Positions 9,306 to 17,080 of a stretch of DNA of 64,000 nt are shown here, one piece after another. The translations under genes were made by a program, and so were the position numbers. The notes beneath the pieces are model-generated. The model worked only from the letters and a program-made list of their open reading frames with translations, was not told where the DNA came from and made no database searches. The stretch's first letter is position 1; each line of letters starts with the position of its first letter. Source of the DNA: Streptomyces sp. NBC_01298 (GTDB lineage Bacteria > Actinomycetota > Actinomycetes > Streptomycetales > Streptomycetaceae); the NCBI RefSeq assembly GCF_035978755.1, contig NZ_CP108414.1, forward strand, positions 7,936,001 through 8,000,000, given 5' to 3'.

Positions 9306-9943
9306 GAGCCCGACTCCTTCGGTCCGGGGGAGGGGGACGCGGAGGCGGACGTGGACGCGGATGCGGATGCGGATGCGGAGTCCAGCAGACCGCGGGCGAA
9401 GGCGTCCAGGTCGTCCAGCCCGGCCGCGACCAGGGTGGCCGGGGCGCCCGTCAGGAGGTGGAGGACGGCTCCGTGCAGCGCGAGGGTGAGTGCGCGGGCC
9501 CGCTCAGGACCGGCCGGCAGTCCGGCGGCGGCCAGCAGGTGCCCGAACGCCGCGAAGTCCGCCGCCGCGATCGGGTCCAGCAGCGCGGCCAGCCACGGCC
9601 GCCGGGTCGCCTCGGTCTGGAGCTCCATGTACGCCACGACGCGCGGCCGACCGGGTCCGGCCGTATCGCGGAGCAGTCCGGCGAGCAGCGCGGCGAGTCC
9701 GTCCCGGTCGCCGGGTCCGGGGCCGGCCCCGGCGAGCCGGGCGGCGAGTTCCCGGTACTGCTCCAGGCAGCGCTCGGCGACCGCGCGCAGCAGCGCGTCG
9801 CGGGTCGGGAAATAGTTCTTGGAGGTGCCGAGCGGCACGTCGGCCGCCGCGTCGACGGCCCGGTGGGTCAGGCCCCGTCCACCCGCCTCGGAGAGCACCT
9901 CGATGGCCGCGTCGCGCAGCCGGTCCCTGCGGTCCTGGTTCAC
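9302..9943 (-). CDS. TetR family transcriptional regulator
   Basis: A 213-residue protein with an N-terminal TetR helix-turn-helix (about 5-50, ending GTSKNYFPTRDALLRAV) and a helical ligand-binding region. The last 30 residues are a Ser-Ala tail made by a GCGGAT-like hexamer repeat (DNA about 9336-9383). It overlaps the ADP-ribosylglycohydrolase gene downstream and is divergent from a flavin monooxygenase gene. Three 14-bp palindromes immediately upstream of its start are the likely operator, implying self-repression and control of the monooxygenase. Confidence 0.88.
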   Translation of the reverse strand: MNQDRRDRLRDAAIEVLSEAGGRGLTHRAVDAAADVPLGTSKNYFPTRDALLRAVAERCLEQYRELAARLAGAGPGPGDRDGLAALLAGLLRDTAGPGRPRVVAYMELQTEATRRPWLAALLDPIAAADFAAFGHLLAAAGLPAGPERARALTLALHGAVLHLLTGAPATLVAAGLDDLDAFARGLLDSASASASASTSASASPSPGPKESGS

Positions 9944-9955
9944 CTTGTCAGCTTA

Positions 9956-9997
9956 ACCACATCCGTGGTACCACAGGTGTGGCACCACAGGTGTGGT
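9956..9997. promoter_or_regulatory. Three contiguous 14-bp palindromic operators, probable TetR binding array
   Basis: Units at 9956-9969, 9970-9983 and 9984-9997 follow ACCAC-N4-GTGGT; the middle one has a single changed end base (GTGGC). The second and third share the same centre AGGT. They sit back to back between the TetR gene start (9943) and the flavin monooxygenase start (10034). Arrangement and position suggest cooperative binding that covers both divergent promoters. Confidence 0.75.
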
Positions 9998-10033
9998 GGT
10001 CGAGTGGGGACGGCTCGAACGAGGGGGTGCGCC

Positions 10034-11113
10034 ATGGGCGCGAGCGCAGTGGGCAAGGGCGCGGAGCGGGGCTCCGCGGTGGTCGTCGGCGCCGGCGTCG
10101 GTGGTCTCGCCACCGCCATCGGCCTGCGCCGGGCCGGATGGGAGGTGGCCGTTCTGGAGCGCCGGGCCGAGCCGGAGCGGTACGGAACCGCCTTCGGCAT
10201 CCACCCCACCGCCCAGGCGGCGCTGGACCGGCTCGGCCTCGGCGGGGCGCTGCGGGAGCGCGCGGTCCCGTACCGCGACGCGCTGATCCGGCGCCCCGAC
10301 GGCCGGGTGCTGGCCGCCCTCCCGCTGGAGCGGATCGAACGCAAGGCGGGCCGCCCCGAACTCCTCATCTCACGGCCCTACCTGATCGACGCGCTCCTCG
10401 CCGAACTCGCACGGCTCGGCGGCACGGAGATCGCGTACGGCCGGGCCTACGGGGCTTCGGCCGTGCGGGACGCCGACCTCCTCGTCGGCGCCGACGGGAT
10501 CAACAGCGCGGTCCGCACCGCTCGCTTCGACGGCGGGAGCCGGCCGCACGAGCTCGGCACCACGGCCTGGATCGGCACCGCCGGTTTCGAGACCGGCGTC
10601 TACGGCGAGACCTGGGGCCGGGGCCGCTTCTTCGGGATGACACCGGTCGAACCCGGTCGCACCAACTGGTACGCCACCGTCCCCGAGGCCACCACGGCCG
10701 ACGAACTGCGGGCCGCCTTCGCCGACTGGCACGACCCCATCCCGCGCGTGCTCGCCGACACCGACCCGCAGACCTGGATCCGCTACCGGATGCGCCACCT
10801 CCACCCAGCGCTGCCCGCTTTCACCCGCACGGCCGGACCCGGACCGGTCGCGCTCGTCGGCGACGCGGCCCACGCCATGACCCCGAACCTCGGCCAGGGC
10901 GCCTGCACCGCGCTCCTCGACGCGGAGGCCCTCACCCGGGCGGTCGCCGTCCACGGTCCCGGTGGACTGCCCGCCGCCCTGCGTGCGTACGAGGGCGAGC
11001 GCCGCCGCAGCGCCCAGCGGGTGGCATTCGGCTCCCGGACCCTGCACCGCTTCATGACCGTCCGCCGCCCGGCCCTGCGCGACGCGCTCGTCGGCCTGCT
11101 GCCGGGCCCGTAG
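10034..11113 (+). CDS. FAD-dependent aromatic-ring-hydroxylase-type monooxygenase
   Basis: A 359-residue group A flavoprotein: the dinucleotide-binding GAGVGGLATA near 18-27 with an acidic residue at the end of strand 2 (LERR), a DG motif (LLVGADGINSAVR, about 150-162), and the second FAD motif GDAAHAMTPNLGQGA (about 276-290). Such enzymes use NAD(P)H and oxygen to hydroxylate small organic molecules, sometimes antibiotics. Being divergent from a TetR regulator, with a triple operator in between, suggests induction by its own substrate. The ATG at 10034 follows a GAGGGGG ribosome-binding site. Confidence 0.87.
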   Translation: MGASAVGKGAERGSAVVVGAGVGGLATAIGLRRAGWEVAVLERRAEPERYGTAFGIHPTAQAALDRLGLGGALRERAVPYRDALIRRPDGRVLAALPLERIERKAGRPELLISRPYLIDALLAELARLGGTEIAYGRAYGASAVRDADLLVGADGINSAVRTARFDGGSRPHELGTTAWIGTAGFETGVYGETWGRGRFFGMTPVEPGRTNWYATVPEATTADELRAAFADWHDPIPRVLADTDPQTWIRYRMRHLHPALPAFTRTAGPGPVALVGDAAHAMTPNLGQGACTALLDAEALTRAVAVHGPGGLPAALRAYEGERRRSAQRVAFGSRTLHRFMTVRRPALRDALVGLLPGP

Positions 11114-11180
11114 TACCTCGCGTGCGATTCGGGTCGAGAGGTCGGTGGCGTCCCTGCGGAACGTGAGTACGCTGCTACAC

Positions 11181-11696
11181 ATGACGGGTCACCCTGCGGG
11201 GCCGCTCTGGACGGGCCGGGCCTCCAACCGTGTGCAGTGGCTGCTCGCCGGAGCCGGTGCGGCCTTTCTGGCGCTCGGGATCGAGATCGCCGTCGACTAC
11301 GCCTGGGACGCCGGCATCGTCGCGCTGCTCATGGCGGTGATCGGCTGTCTCGCCGCGGGCCTGCTCATCCTCTTCGGCACCCTCGCCTTCGTGCACGCCG
11401 CCGTCACCGTCGATGCCGAGGCCGTCGAGGTGCGCTGCGGGCACATCGGGCTGCCGCGCCGCAGGATCCGGCTCACCGAGGTGGAGGCCGCCGAGTACCT
11501 GCCCCGGATCACCCCGCAGCAGTGGGGCGGATGGGGCTACCGCTGGCGCCCCGAGCGCGGCACCGCCGTCATCGTCCGGCGCGGCGAAGGCCTGGAGCTG
11601 CGGCTCGACGACGGCAAGCTCTTCACCGTCACCGTCGACGACGCGCAGAACGCGGTCCTCGTGATCCGCGCCCATCTGCGTGCCCTGGCCCACTGA
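11181..11696 (+). CDS. Two-helix membrane protein, DUF3093-like
   Basis: A 171-residue protein with two adjacent hydrophobic helices (about 15-37 and 42-70) followed by a soluble domain of about 100 residues. The soluble part has a GGWGYRWRPERGTAVIVRRG stretch and ends in a strand-rich piece, like the cytoplasmic PH-like domain of DUF3093 and related actinobacterial proteins. The assignment is by appearance only. It reads in the same direction as Lnt 40 bp downstream and may share a transcript with it. Function unknown. Confidence 0.65.
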   Translation: MTGHPAGPLWTGRASNRVQWLLAGAGAAFLALGIEIAVDYAWDAGIVALLMAVIGCLAAGLLILFGTLAFVHAAVTVDAEAVEVRCGHIGLPRRRIRLTEVEAAEYLPRITPQQWGGWGYRWRPERGTAVIVRRGEGLELRLDDGKLFTVTVDDAQNAVLVIRAHLRALAH

Positions 11697-11736
11697 CACC
11701 GCCGCCGGCACAGGCAGGGGACGTACACTCCGCCAG

Positions 11737-13380
11737 ATGAGCAGCAGTGCGACCCGCGCGGCCGGGAACGAAGCCGGGAACGACAGCGGGACCGATGCCG
11801 GGACCGAAGCCCCGAACGACGAAGGACGGGCATCGGTGCGGGAGCCCGTGGCGGCTTCCCCCCTGAGGCGCCTGGCCGGCCGGCTCGCGCGGCCCGCGCT
11901 CGCCGTCCTCTCCGGAGTGCTCCTCTACCTCAGCTTCCCGCCCCGCCCCCTGTGGTGGGTGGCCCCCCTCGCCCTCGCCCTGCTCGGCGGGTGCCTGTAC
12001 GGGCGCCGCGCGCGGGCCGGGTTCGGCCTCGGCGTGCTGCACGGGCTCGGATTCCTGCTGCCGCTGCTCGTCTGGACCGGCGAGGGCGTCGGCCCGGTGC
12101 CGTGGCTGGCGCTCGTCACCCTCGAATCCCTGCTGATCGGCCTCACCACCCTCGGCATCGCCCTCGTCAGCCGGCTCCCCGCCTGGCCGCTGTGGGGCGC
12201 CGCCGTCTGGATCGCCGGCGAGGCACTGCGCGCCCGCGCCCCCTTCGGCGGCTTCTCCTGGGGCAAACTCGCCTTCGGCCAGCCCGACGGGGTCTTCCTG
12301 CCGCTCGCCGCGCTCGGCGGCACGCCGCTGCTCTCCTTCGCCGTGGCCCTGTGCGGATTCGGGCTGTACGAGGCCCTGCGCGTCGGCGCCGACACCCGCC
12401 GGGCCACCGCCGCGCTGCTCGCCGCCACCGCCGTGGCCGCCCCGCTCGCCGGGGCGCTGGCCGCCCGGCCGCTGGTCTCCGACGCGGCCGAGGACGGCAC
12501 CGTGGTGGCCGCCGTCATCCAGGGCAACGTGCCCCGCGCCGGATTCGACTTCAACGCCCAGCGCCGCCAGGTCCTGGACAACCACGCCAACCGCACGATC
12601 CAGCTCGCCGAGGACGTCAAGCTCGGCAAGGTCGCGAAGCCGGACTTCGTCGTCTGGCCGGAGAACTCCTCCGACATCGACCCGTACGCCGAGCCCGACG
12701 CCTACGCCGTCATCGACAACGCGGTCAAGACCATCGGCGTGCCCGTCGCCATCGGGTCCGTACTGGCCCCGGAGACGGGCCCGCTGCGCAACACGATGAT
12801 CCTGTGGGACCCGGTCAAGGGACCCGTCGACACCTACGACAAGCGCAAGATCCAGCCCTTCGGCGAGCGCATCCCGATGCGCTCTTTCGTCCGGCTCTTC
12901 AGCTCCGACGTGGACCGGGTGCGGCGCGACTTCGGCCCCGGCAAGGAGCCCGGGGTCTTCGACATGGCGGGCAGCGGAGTCGGCATGGTCACCTGCTACG
13001 AGGCCGCCTTCGACGACGCCGTCCGCTCCACCGTCCGGGCCGGCGCCCAGGTCCTCGCGGTACCCAGCAACAACGCCACCTTCGGTCGCACCGAGATGAC
13101 CTACCAGCAGCTCGCCATGGACCGGGTGCGGGCCGTGGAGCACAGCCGGACCGTCCTGGTGCCCGTCACCAGCGGGGTCAGCGCCGTGATCCGCCCCGAC
13201 GGCGAGATCGTCCAGCAGACCAAGATGTTCACCGCCGACGCTTTGGTCGCGGAGATCCCGCTGCGGTCCGCCGAAACGCCCGCCACCCGCTTCGGCCCGC
13301 TCGCCGAGTACCTCCTGCTGGCCGTCGCCGCGGGCGGACTCGGCTGGACCTTCGTACGCCGGATGCGCAGGGCCTCGTAA
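11737..13380 (+). CDS. lnt: Apolipoprotein N-acyltransferase
   Basis: A 547-residue membrane enzyme that adds the third acyl chain to the N-terminal cysteine of lipoproteins. About six N-terminal hydrophobic helices (about 50-250) precede a nitrilase-fold domain containing the catalytic triad: Glu in VVWPEN (E309), Lys in YDKRKIQPFGE (K371 region) and Cys in TCYEAAF (C420). Actinobacteria often have more than one Lnt. The first 40 residues are a hydrophilic extension rich in Asn, Gly, Asp and Thr. The start ATG at 11737 follows CCGCCAG. It probably acts on lipoproteins such as the ModA-type binding proteins encoded farther on. Confidence 0.92.
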   Translation: MSSSATRAAGNEAGNDSGTDAGTEAPNDEGRASVREPVAASPLRRLAGRLARPALAVLSGVLLYLSFPPRPLWWVAPLALALLGGCLYGRRARAGFGLGVLHGLGFLLPLLVWTGEGVGPVPWLALVTLESLLIGLTTLGIALVSRLPAWPLWGAAVWIAGEALRARAPFGGFSWGKLAFGQPDGVFLPLAALGGTPLLSFAVALCGFGLYEALRVGADTRRATAALLAATAVAAPLAGALAARPLVSDAAEDGTVVAAVIQGNVPRAGFDFNAQRRQVLDNHANRTIQLAEDVKLGKVAKPDFVVWPENSSDIDPYAEPDAYAVIDNAVKTIGVPVAIGSVLAPETGPLRNTMILWDPVKGPVDTYDKRKIQPFGERIPMRSFVRLFSSDVDRVRRDFGPGKEPGVFDMAGSGVGMVTCYEAAFDDAVRSTVRAGAQVLAVPSNNATFGRTEMTYQQLAMDRVRAVEHSRTVLVPVTSGVSAVIRPDGEIVQQTKMFTADALVAEIPLRSAETPATRFGPLAEYLLLAVAAGGLGWTFVRRMRRAS

Positions 13381-13398
13381 GGTCCGTAGGGTCGGGGA

Positions 13399-13899
13399 AT
13401 GACCACACCTGACTTCATCCGCACCCTGCGCGCCACCGCCGGAAACCAGCTGCTGCTGTTGCCCGGGGTGACCGCCGTCGTCGTCGACGACGAGGGGCGG
13501 GTGCTGCTGGGCCGGCGCGCCGACACCGGACGCTGGTCGGTCGTCGGCGGGATCGCGGAGCCGGGGGAGCAGCCGGCCGACACGGCGGTGCGCGAGGTGT
13601 ACGAGGAGACGGCCGTGCGGTGCGTACCGGACCGGGTGGTGCTGGTGCAGATGCTGCCGCCGATCACCTATCCGAACGGGGACGTCTGCCAGTTCCAGGA
13701 CATCACCTTCCGCTGCCGGGCCACGGGCGGCGAGGCGCGGGTCAACGACAACGAGTCGCTGGAGGTGGCCTGGTTCGCACCGGACGCGCTGCCGGAGCCG
13801 CTGGAGTCCTTCGCGGTGGACCGGATCCGCCAGGCCCTGCGGGACGAGCCGACCTGGTTCGCGGCCCCCGCTCAGCCGTTGTCGGACGCCTCGCGGTAG
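13399..13899 (+). CDS. Nudix hydrolase
   Basis: A 166-residue protein with a Nudix box at about 50-73: G-x5-E-x7-REVYEE followed by TAV, so the usual Gly after EExx is Ala (EETAV) while the metal-binding glutamates are kept. It probably hydrolyses a nucleoside diphosphate-linked substrate. It begins 18 bp after lnt and may be co-transcribed with it. Its last 28 bp overlap the end of the convergent protease gene. Confidence 0.87.
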   Translation: MTTPDFIRTLRATAGNQLLLLPGVTAVVVDDEGRVLLGRRADTGRWSVVGGIAEPGEQPADTAVREVYEETAVRCVPDRVVLVQMLPPITYPNGDVCQFQDITFRCRATGGEARVNDNESLEVAWFAPDALPEPLESFAVDRIRQALRDEPTWFAAPAQPLSDASR

Positions 13900-14681
13900 A
13901 GCTCCACCGCCTGGTCGCCCATGACCGCGCTGTACGAGACCTCCGGCACGGTCCCGCCCCCCTCGTAGCCCCCGAGGACGCCCGCCAGGGCGCCGTCGAC
14001 GAGCCAGGGGCTGCCGCTGGTGCCGCCGCTGAGGTCCGGGCACTCGATGCGGCGCTGGGTTCCGGAGAACAGGGTCGTGGTATTGGCGCAGTACAGCGGG
14101 GACTCGTCGCGGCTCGGGTAGCCGACGACGGCCACCGTGGCGCCGGCCGGCTGCACCGCCGCGACGGGGAAGCCCCCGACCAGGTCCTCGATCCGCCGGT
14201 CGTCAGCCTGCTCGCCGTCCGCCCGCTCGCCGTCCACCGGGGCCACCGTCGCGAAGGCGATGTCGGCGTCGGGGTCCTCGCCGTCCGTCCAGCCCGGGGC
14301 CACGTAGGTGCCGGTGAGCTTCCACAGGCCGTACGGAGCTTCGCCGTCGCGGTAGCCGGGGGCGAAGTAGGTGGTGTCCAGACTGCCCAGGCAGTGCGCG
14401 GCCGTGGCGATCACATCGCGGTCCTCGCTCCGCACCACGGACGCGGTGCAGAAGTGTCCGCCGTCGAGGCCGCCCGCGAACAGCGCGCCGACCCGCGCGG
14501 ACGTCGCATCGGCCGTGGCCGTGCTCGTGACCCCGAGCGGCGGTTCGGCGAGCGCGTCGGGGAGGTCGATGCCGATCAGGGCCGTCATCACGGCCAGCGC
14601 GAGCAGGACCCTGGAAGCGCGCCGGCCACGGGCACGGGCGCGGGGGCGGCGGTCCGATCGGGAGGGGAGGCGCTGGATCAT
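13872..14681 (-). CDS. Secreted trypsin-like serine protease
   Basis: A 269-residue protein with an Arg-rich N-terminus and a hydrophobic stretch (24-40) ending in ALAEP, a signal peptide. The catalytic triad is visible: His in ATAAHC (H96), Asp in DADIAF (D140) and Ser in GGTSGSPW (S222). This is the chymotrypsin-fold S1 group common in streptomycetes, with possible disulfide partners (C79, C97, C198, C214). A longer upstream reading frame exists, but the ATG at 14681 gives the signal peptide directly. It converges on and overlaps the Nudix gene by 28 bp. Confidence 0.85.
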   Translation of the reverse strand: MIQRLPSRSDRRPRARARGRRASRVLLALAVMTALIGIDLPDALAEPPLGVTSTATADATSARVGALFAGGLDGGHFCTASVVRSEDRDVIATAAHCLGSLDTTYFAPGYRDGEAPYGLWKLTGTYVAPGWTDGEDPDADIAFATVAPVDGERADGEQADDRRIEDLVGGFPVAAVQPAGATVAVVGYPSRDESPLYCANTTTLFSGTQRRIECPDLSGGTSGSPWLVDGALAGVLGGYEGGGTVPEVSYSAVMGDQAVELYREASDNG

Positions 14682-14934
14682 GCTCGGAGCCTCGCCGGGG
14701 AACCTGTGACCGGGGCCGGGAAATCCTTGTGGATCCGCTGTGAATCGGGGCATCACCGGGTCACCGGACCGGCGGCGGGGCCGGGCTCCGGGGCGGCCGT
14801 GACCGGCCGCCGACCGAATGGGCGCCGCCCGTTGGCCGCGGGCGCGGGGATATGAGGTAGTCGGGGGCACGGGGACCTGAGGTGGCCGGGCGAGACCGTC
14901 GCCCGGCGGGTCACTGCGAGGCGGAGGGCGCAGC

Positions 14935-15354
14935 GTGCGGGTGGTCAGCTCGGTCGCCGGGTTCCTCGTGGTCCTCGGTGCCTTCGTCTCGGTCACCCAG
15001 GCCCTGGTGACGCCCCGGGCCATGCGCTCGAAGCTGCCGCGGATCGTGCGCGTCCTGGCCCGCGAGGAGGGCATCGCCTACGACCCGGATCCGCTGCCGG
15101 AGGACCCCATCGAGCTGACCTACGAGGAGTTCCTCGACGGGGTCGTACGGATGCGCGAGCGCGGGGTGACCATGGCCCGCGACCCGGAGCAGGCCTGGCC
15201 GCACTTCCGCGGCTGGCGCGTCAACTACGAGGCGGTGGCCTACGCCCTGGCCTACCGCATCGACGCGGTGCCCGCGCCCTGGTCCGGACCCCGCCGCCGG
15301 GGCGGCGGCCCCCTCGAGGTCCCCACCCCGGTGGACCGCAAGCCGGCGGCCTAG
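14935..15354 (+). CDS. Small membrane-anchored protein, possibly a shortened ion-channel-like protein
   Basis: A 139-residue protein starting at GTG 14935 after GCGGAGG. It has one N-terminal hydrophobic helix (about 5-26), then a hydrophilic domain with WPHFRGWRVNYEAVAYALAY. From memory, this N-terminus and this C-terminus are both found in longer (about 350-residue) Streptomyces channel-like membrane proteins, with several helices in between. If so, the present protein lost its central part (join around residue 44). That relation is unverified. Function unknown. Confidence 0.6.
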   Translation: MRVVSSVAGFLVVLGAFVSVTQALVTPRAMRSKLPRIVRVLAREEGIAYDPDPLPEDPIELTYEEFLDGVVRMRERGVTMARDPEQAWPHFRGWRVNYEAVAYALAYRIDAVPAPWSGPRRRGGGPLEVPTPVDRKPAA

Positions 15355-15394
15355 GCGGTCTCTTTCCAGACGACCTGGGCCTGTCGTCGCAGGG

Positions 15395-16897
15395 TCAGCC
15401 GCGCCGCTCGTACACCGTCACCCGGCGGCCGCGGACCTGCCGGTCCTCCACCACGGTGAACTCCGCCCGCAGCACGGCCGCCTTCGCCCGGTCCGCCGGG
15501 GAGCCCGAAGGTTTCGCCTTCTTCCCCGAGTCCGTCACCAGGAGGACCCGCCGCTGCTCCCGCAGGGCCGCCGAGATCTGTGCCGGGGCGGCTTCCTCGC
15601 CCTTGAGGGTCCCCGACTCCGCAGGGCTCCGGACCAGCGCGATGTCCTTGAGGCCGGCGAACGCCCCGGGCGAGACCAGTGCGGTGTCCCGCCGGGCCGC
15701 CGGGACGAAGAGCACGGCGTCGCCGTCGCGCTTCAGGGCGGACACCTCCCCGGCCACCGCCAGGACGTCGTCCACCCGGCTGGCCGCAGACCGGTCGGCC
15801 AGCGCCACGGGCAGCAGCGCCACCGCCGAGACCGCGACCACGACCGGCACGAGCGCGCCCGACGCCCTCGGGTACCGGGGCGCGAGGGCCCGTACGGCCG
15901 CGCCCAGCGCCGCTCCGATCAGCAGGGCCAGACCCAGCATGGAGAACAGCACGTACCGGTCGAGGAACAGCGGCTGGATCAGGGAGGCGGCGGCGAGCCC
16001 CAGCAGGGGCACCGCCAGCAGCGGCAGGCCGACCGAGGCCGCCGTCAGCCGGGCCGGGAGCCGGGTGCGCGGCCCGCCCCGGAGGTCCGCCCGGGCGGCC
16101 AGAGCGCCGACCGCCAGCAGGACGCCCGGGCCGATCATCATGTGCCAGGTCAGCGGCGGTATCCAGGAGACCTGCCCGGCCTGGGTCCGGCTGAACAGGA
16201 TCAGCGGCAGCGCCCCCGCCACGGCCGCCGCCGAGGCGAGCAGCCAGGGCGCCACGACACGGCGCCCGGCCCGCGCCCACCACAGGGTCACCGCGTGGGC
16301 GGGCAGGATGAGCAGGGAGAACCAGTTCAGCAGGGCGCAGACCAGCACGAGGGCCCCGTACGCCGTCCAGCGCGGCCACGTCCGCCGCCCGGGACGGGCT
16401 CCGGTGCCGGCTCCGGCGGCCGTAACCAGCGAGACGAGGAGCAGCGTCGACAGTCCGGCGCCGCCCGCGATCAGCGCGTACGACCGGCCCTCCTGGAGCT
16501 GGAACTGCACGGCCGGCAGCAGCCCGAGCGCCAGCCCGCCGGCCAGCCCCGCCCACGGGCCCGCCAGCCGGCGCCCGATCAGCGCCACACAGCCGGCGGC
16601 GACCGCCACCGCGAGCACCGAGGGCAGGCGCAGGGTGGTCGTGCTCGCCCCGAACACCTCGAAGAGCGCGTGCATCAGCAGGTAGTACAGGCCGTGGACC
16701 GCGTCCACCTGGCCGAGCAGGTGCCAGATCTCACCCGGGGAGCGCTCCGCCACCTGCCAGGTCGCCGCCTCGTCCCGCCACACGCTGTTCTGCCGGGAGA
16801 GCCCCCACACCCCGAGCGCCAGGGTCCACAGGACCGGAACCAGCCACACGAGGTACGGCCGACGGGCGCCGGCGGCGCTGGATATGTGGGAACTCAT
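15395..16897 (-). CDS. Polytopic glycosyltransferase, family 39-like
   Basis: A 500-residue membrane protein with about ten hydrophobic segments. Near the N-terminus it has NSVWRDEAATW (about 37-47), the acidic-pair motif of GT-C enzymes that use polyprenyl-phosphate sugars, followed by the first long external loop with a His-Gly-Leu-Tyr-Tyr stretch. A soluble C-terminal piece (about 395-500) ends VTVYERRG. It likely moves a hexose onto a protein or lipid outside the membrane. Start ATG 16897 gives a short hydrophilic N-terminus. It is divergent from the GNAT-AAA gene (183 bp apart). Confidence 0.78.
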   Translation of the reverse strand: MSSHISSAAGARRPYLVWLVPVLWTLALGVWGLSRQNSVWRDEAATWQVAERSPGEIWHLLGQVDAVHGLYYLLMHALFEVFGASTTTLRLPSVLAVAVAAGCVALIGRRLAGPWAGLAGGLALGLLPAVQFQLQEGRSYALIAGGAGLSTLLLVSLVTAAGAGTGARPGRRTWPRWTAYGALVLVCALLNWFSLLILPAHAVTLWWARAGRRVVAPWLLASAAAVAGALPLILFSRTQAGQVSWIPPLTWHMMIGPGVLLAVGALAARADLRGGPRTRLPARLTAASVGLPLLAVPLLGLAAASLIQPLFLDRYVLFSMLGLALLIGAALGAAVRALAPRYPRASGALVPVVVAVSAVALLPVALADRSAASRVDDVLAVAGEVSALKRDGDAVLFVPAARRDTALVSPGAFAGLKDIALVRSPAESGTLKGEEAAPAQISAALREQRRVLLVTDSGKKAKPSGSPADRAKAAVLRAEFTVVEDRQVRGRRVTVYERRG

Positions 16898-17080
16898 GAA
16901 AGCTTGACGATCCTCGGGCAGCGGTTCGGGCGGAAAGCACCAGTCTATGGACGATACGGAGGGTTCCCGGACCGGGTGTTGTGCACGACGGAGCGTGATC
17001 AAGCGGCCCGCCCGCCCCTAGCCTCGCGGCAGCAAGGTGCGCAGCTGGCACGCAGGAGCACGAACGAGGGGCGGTACCCG

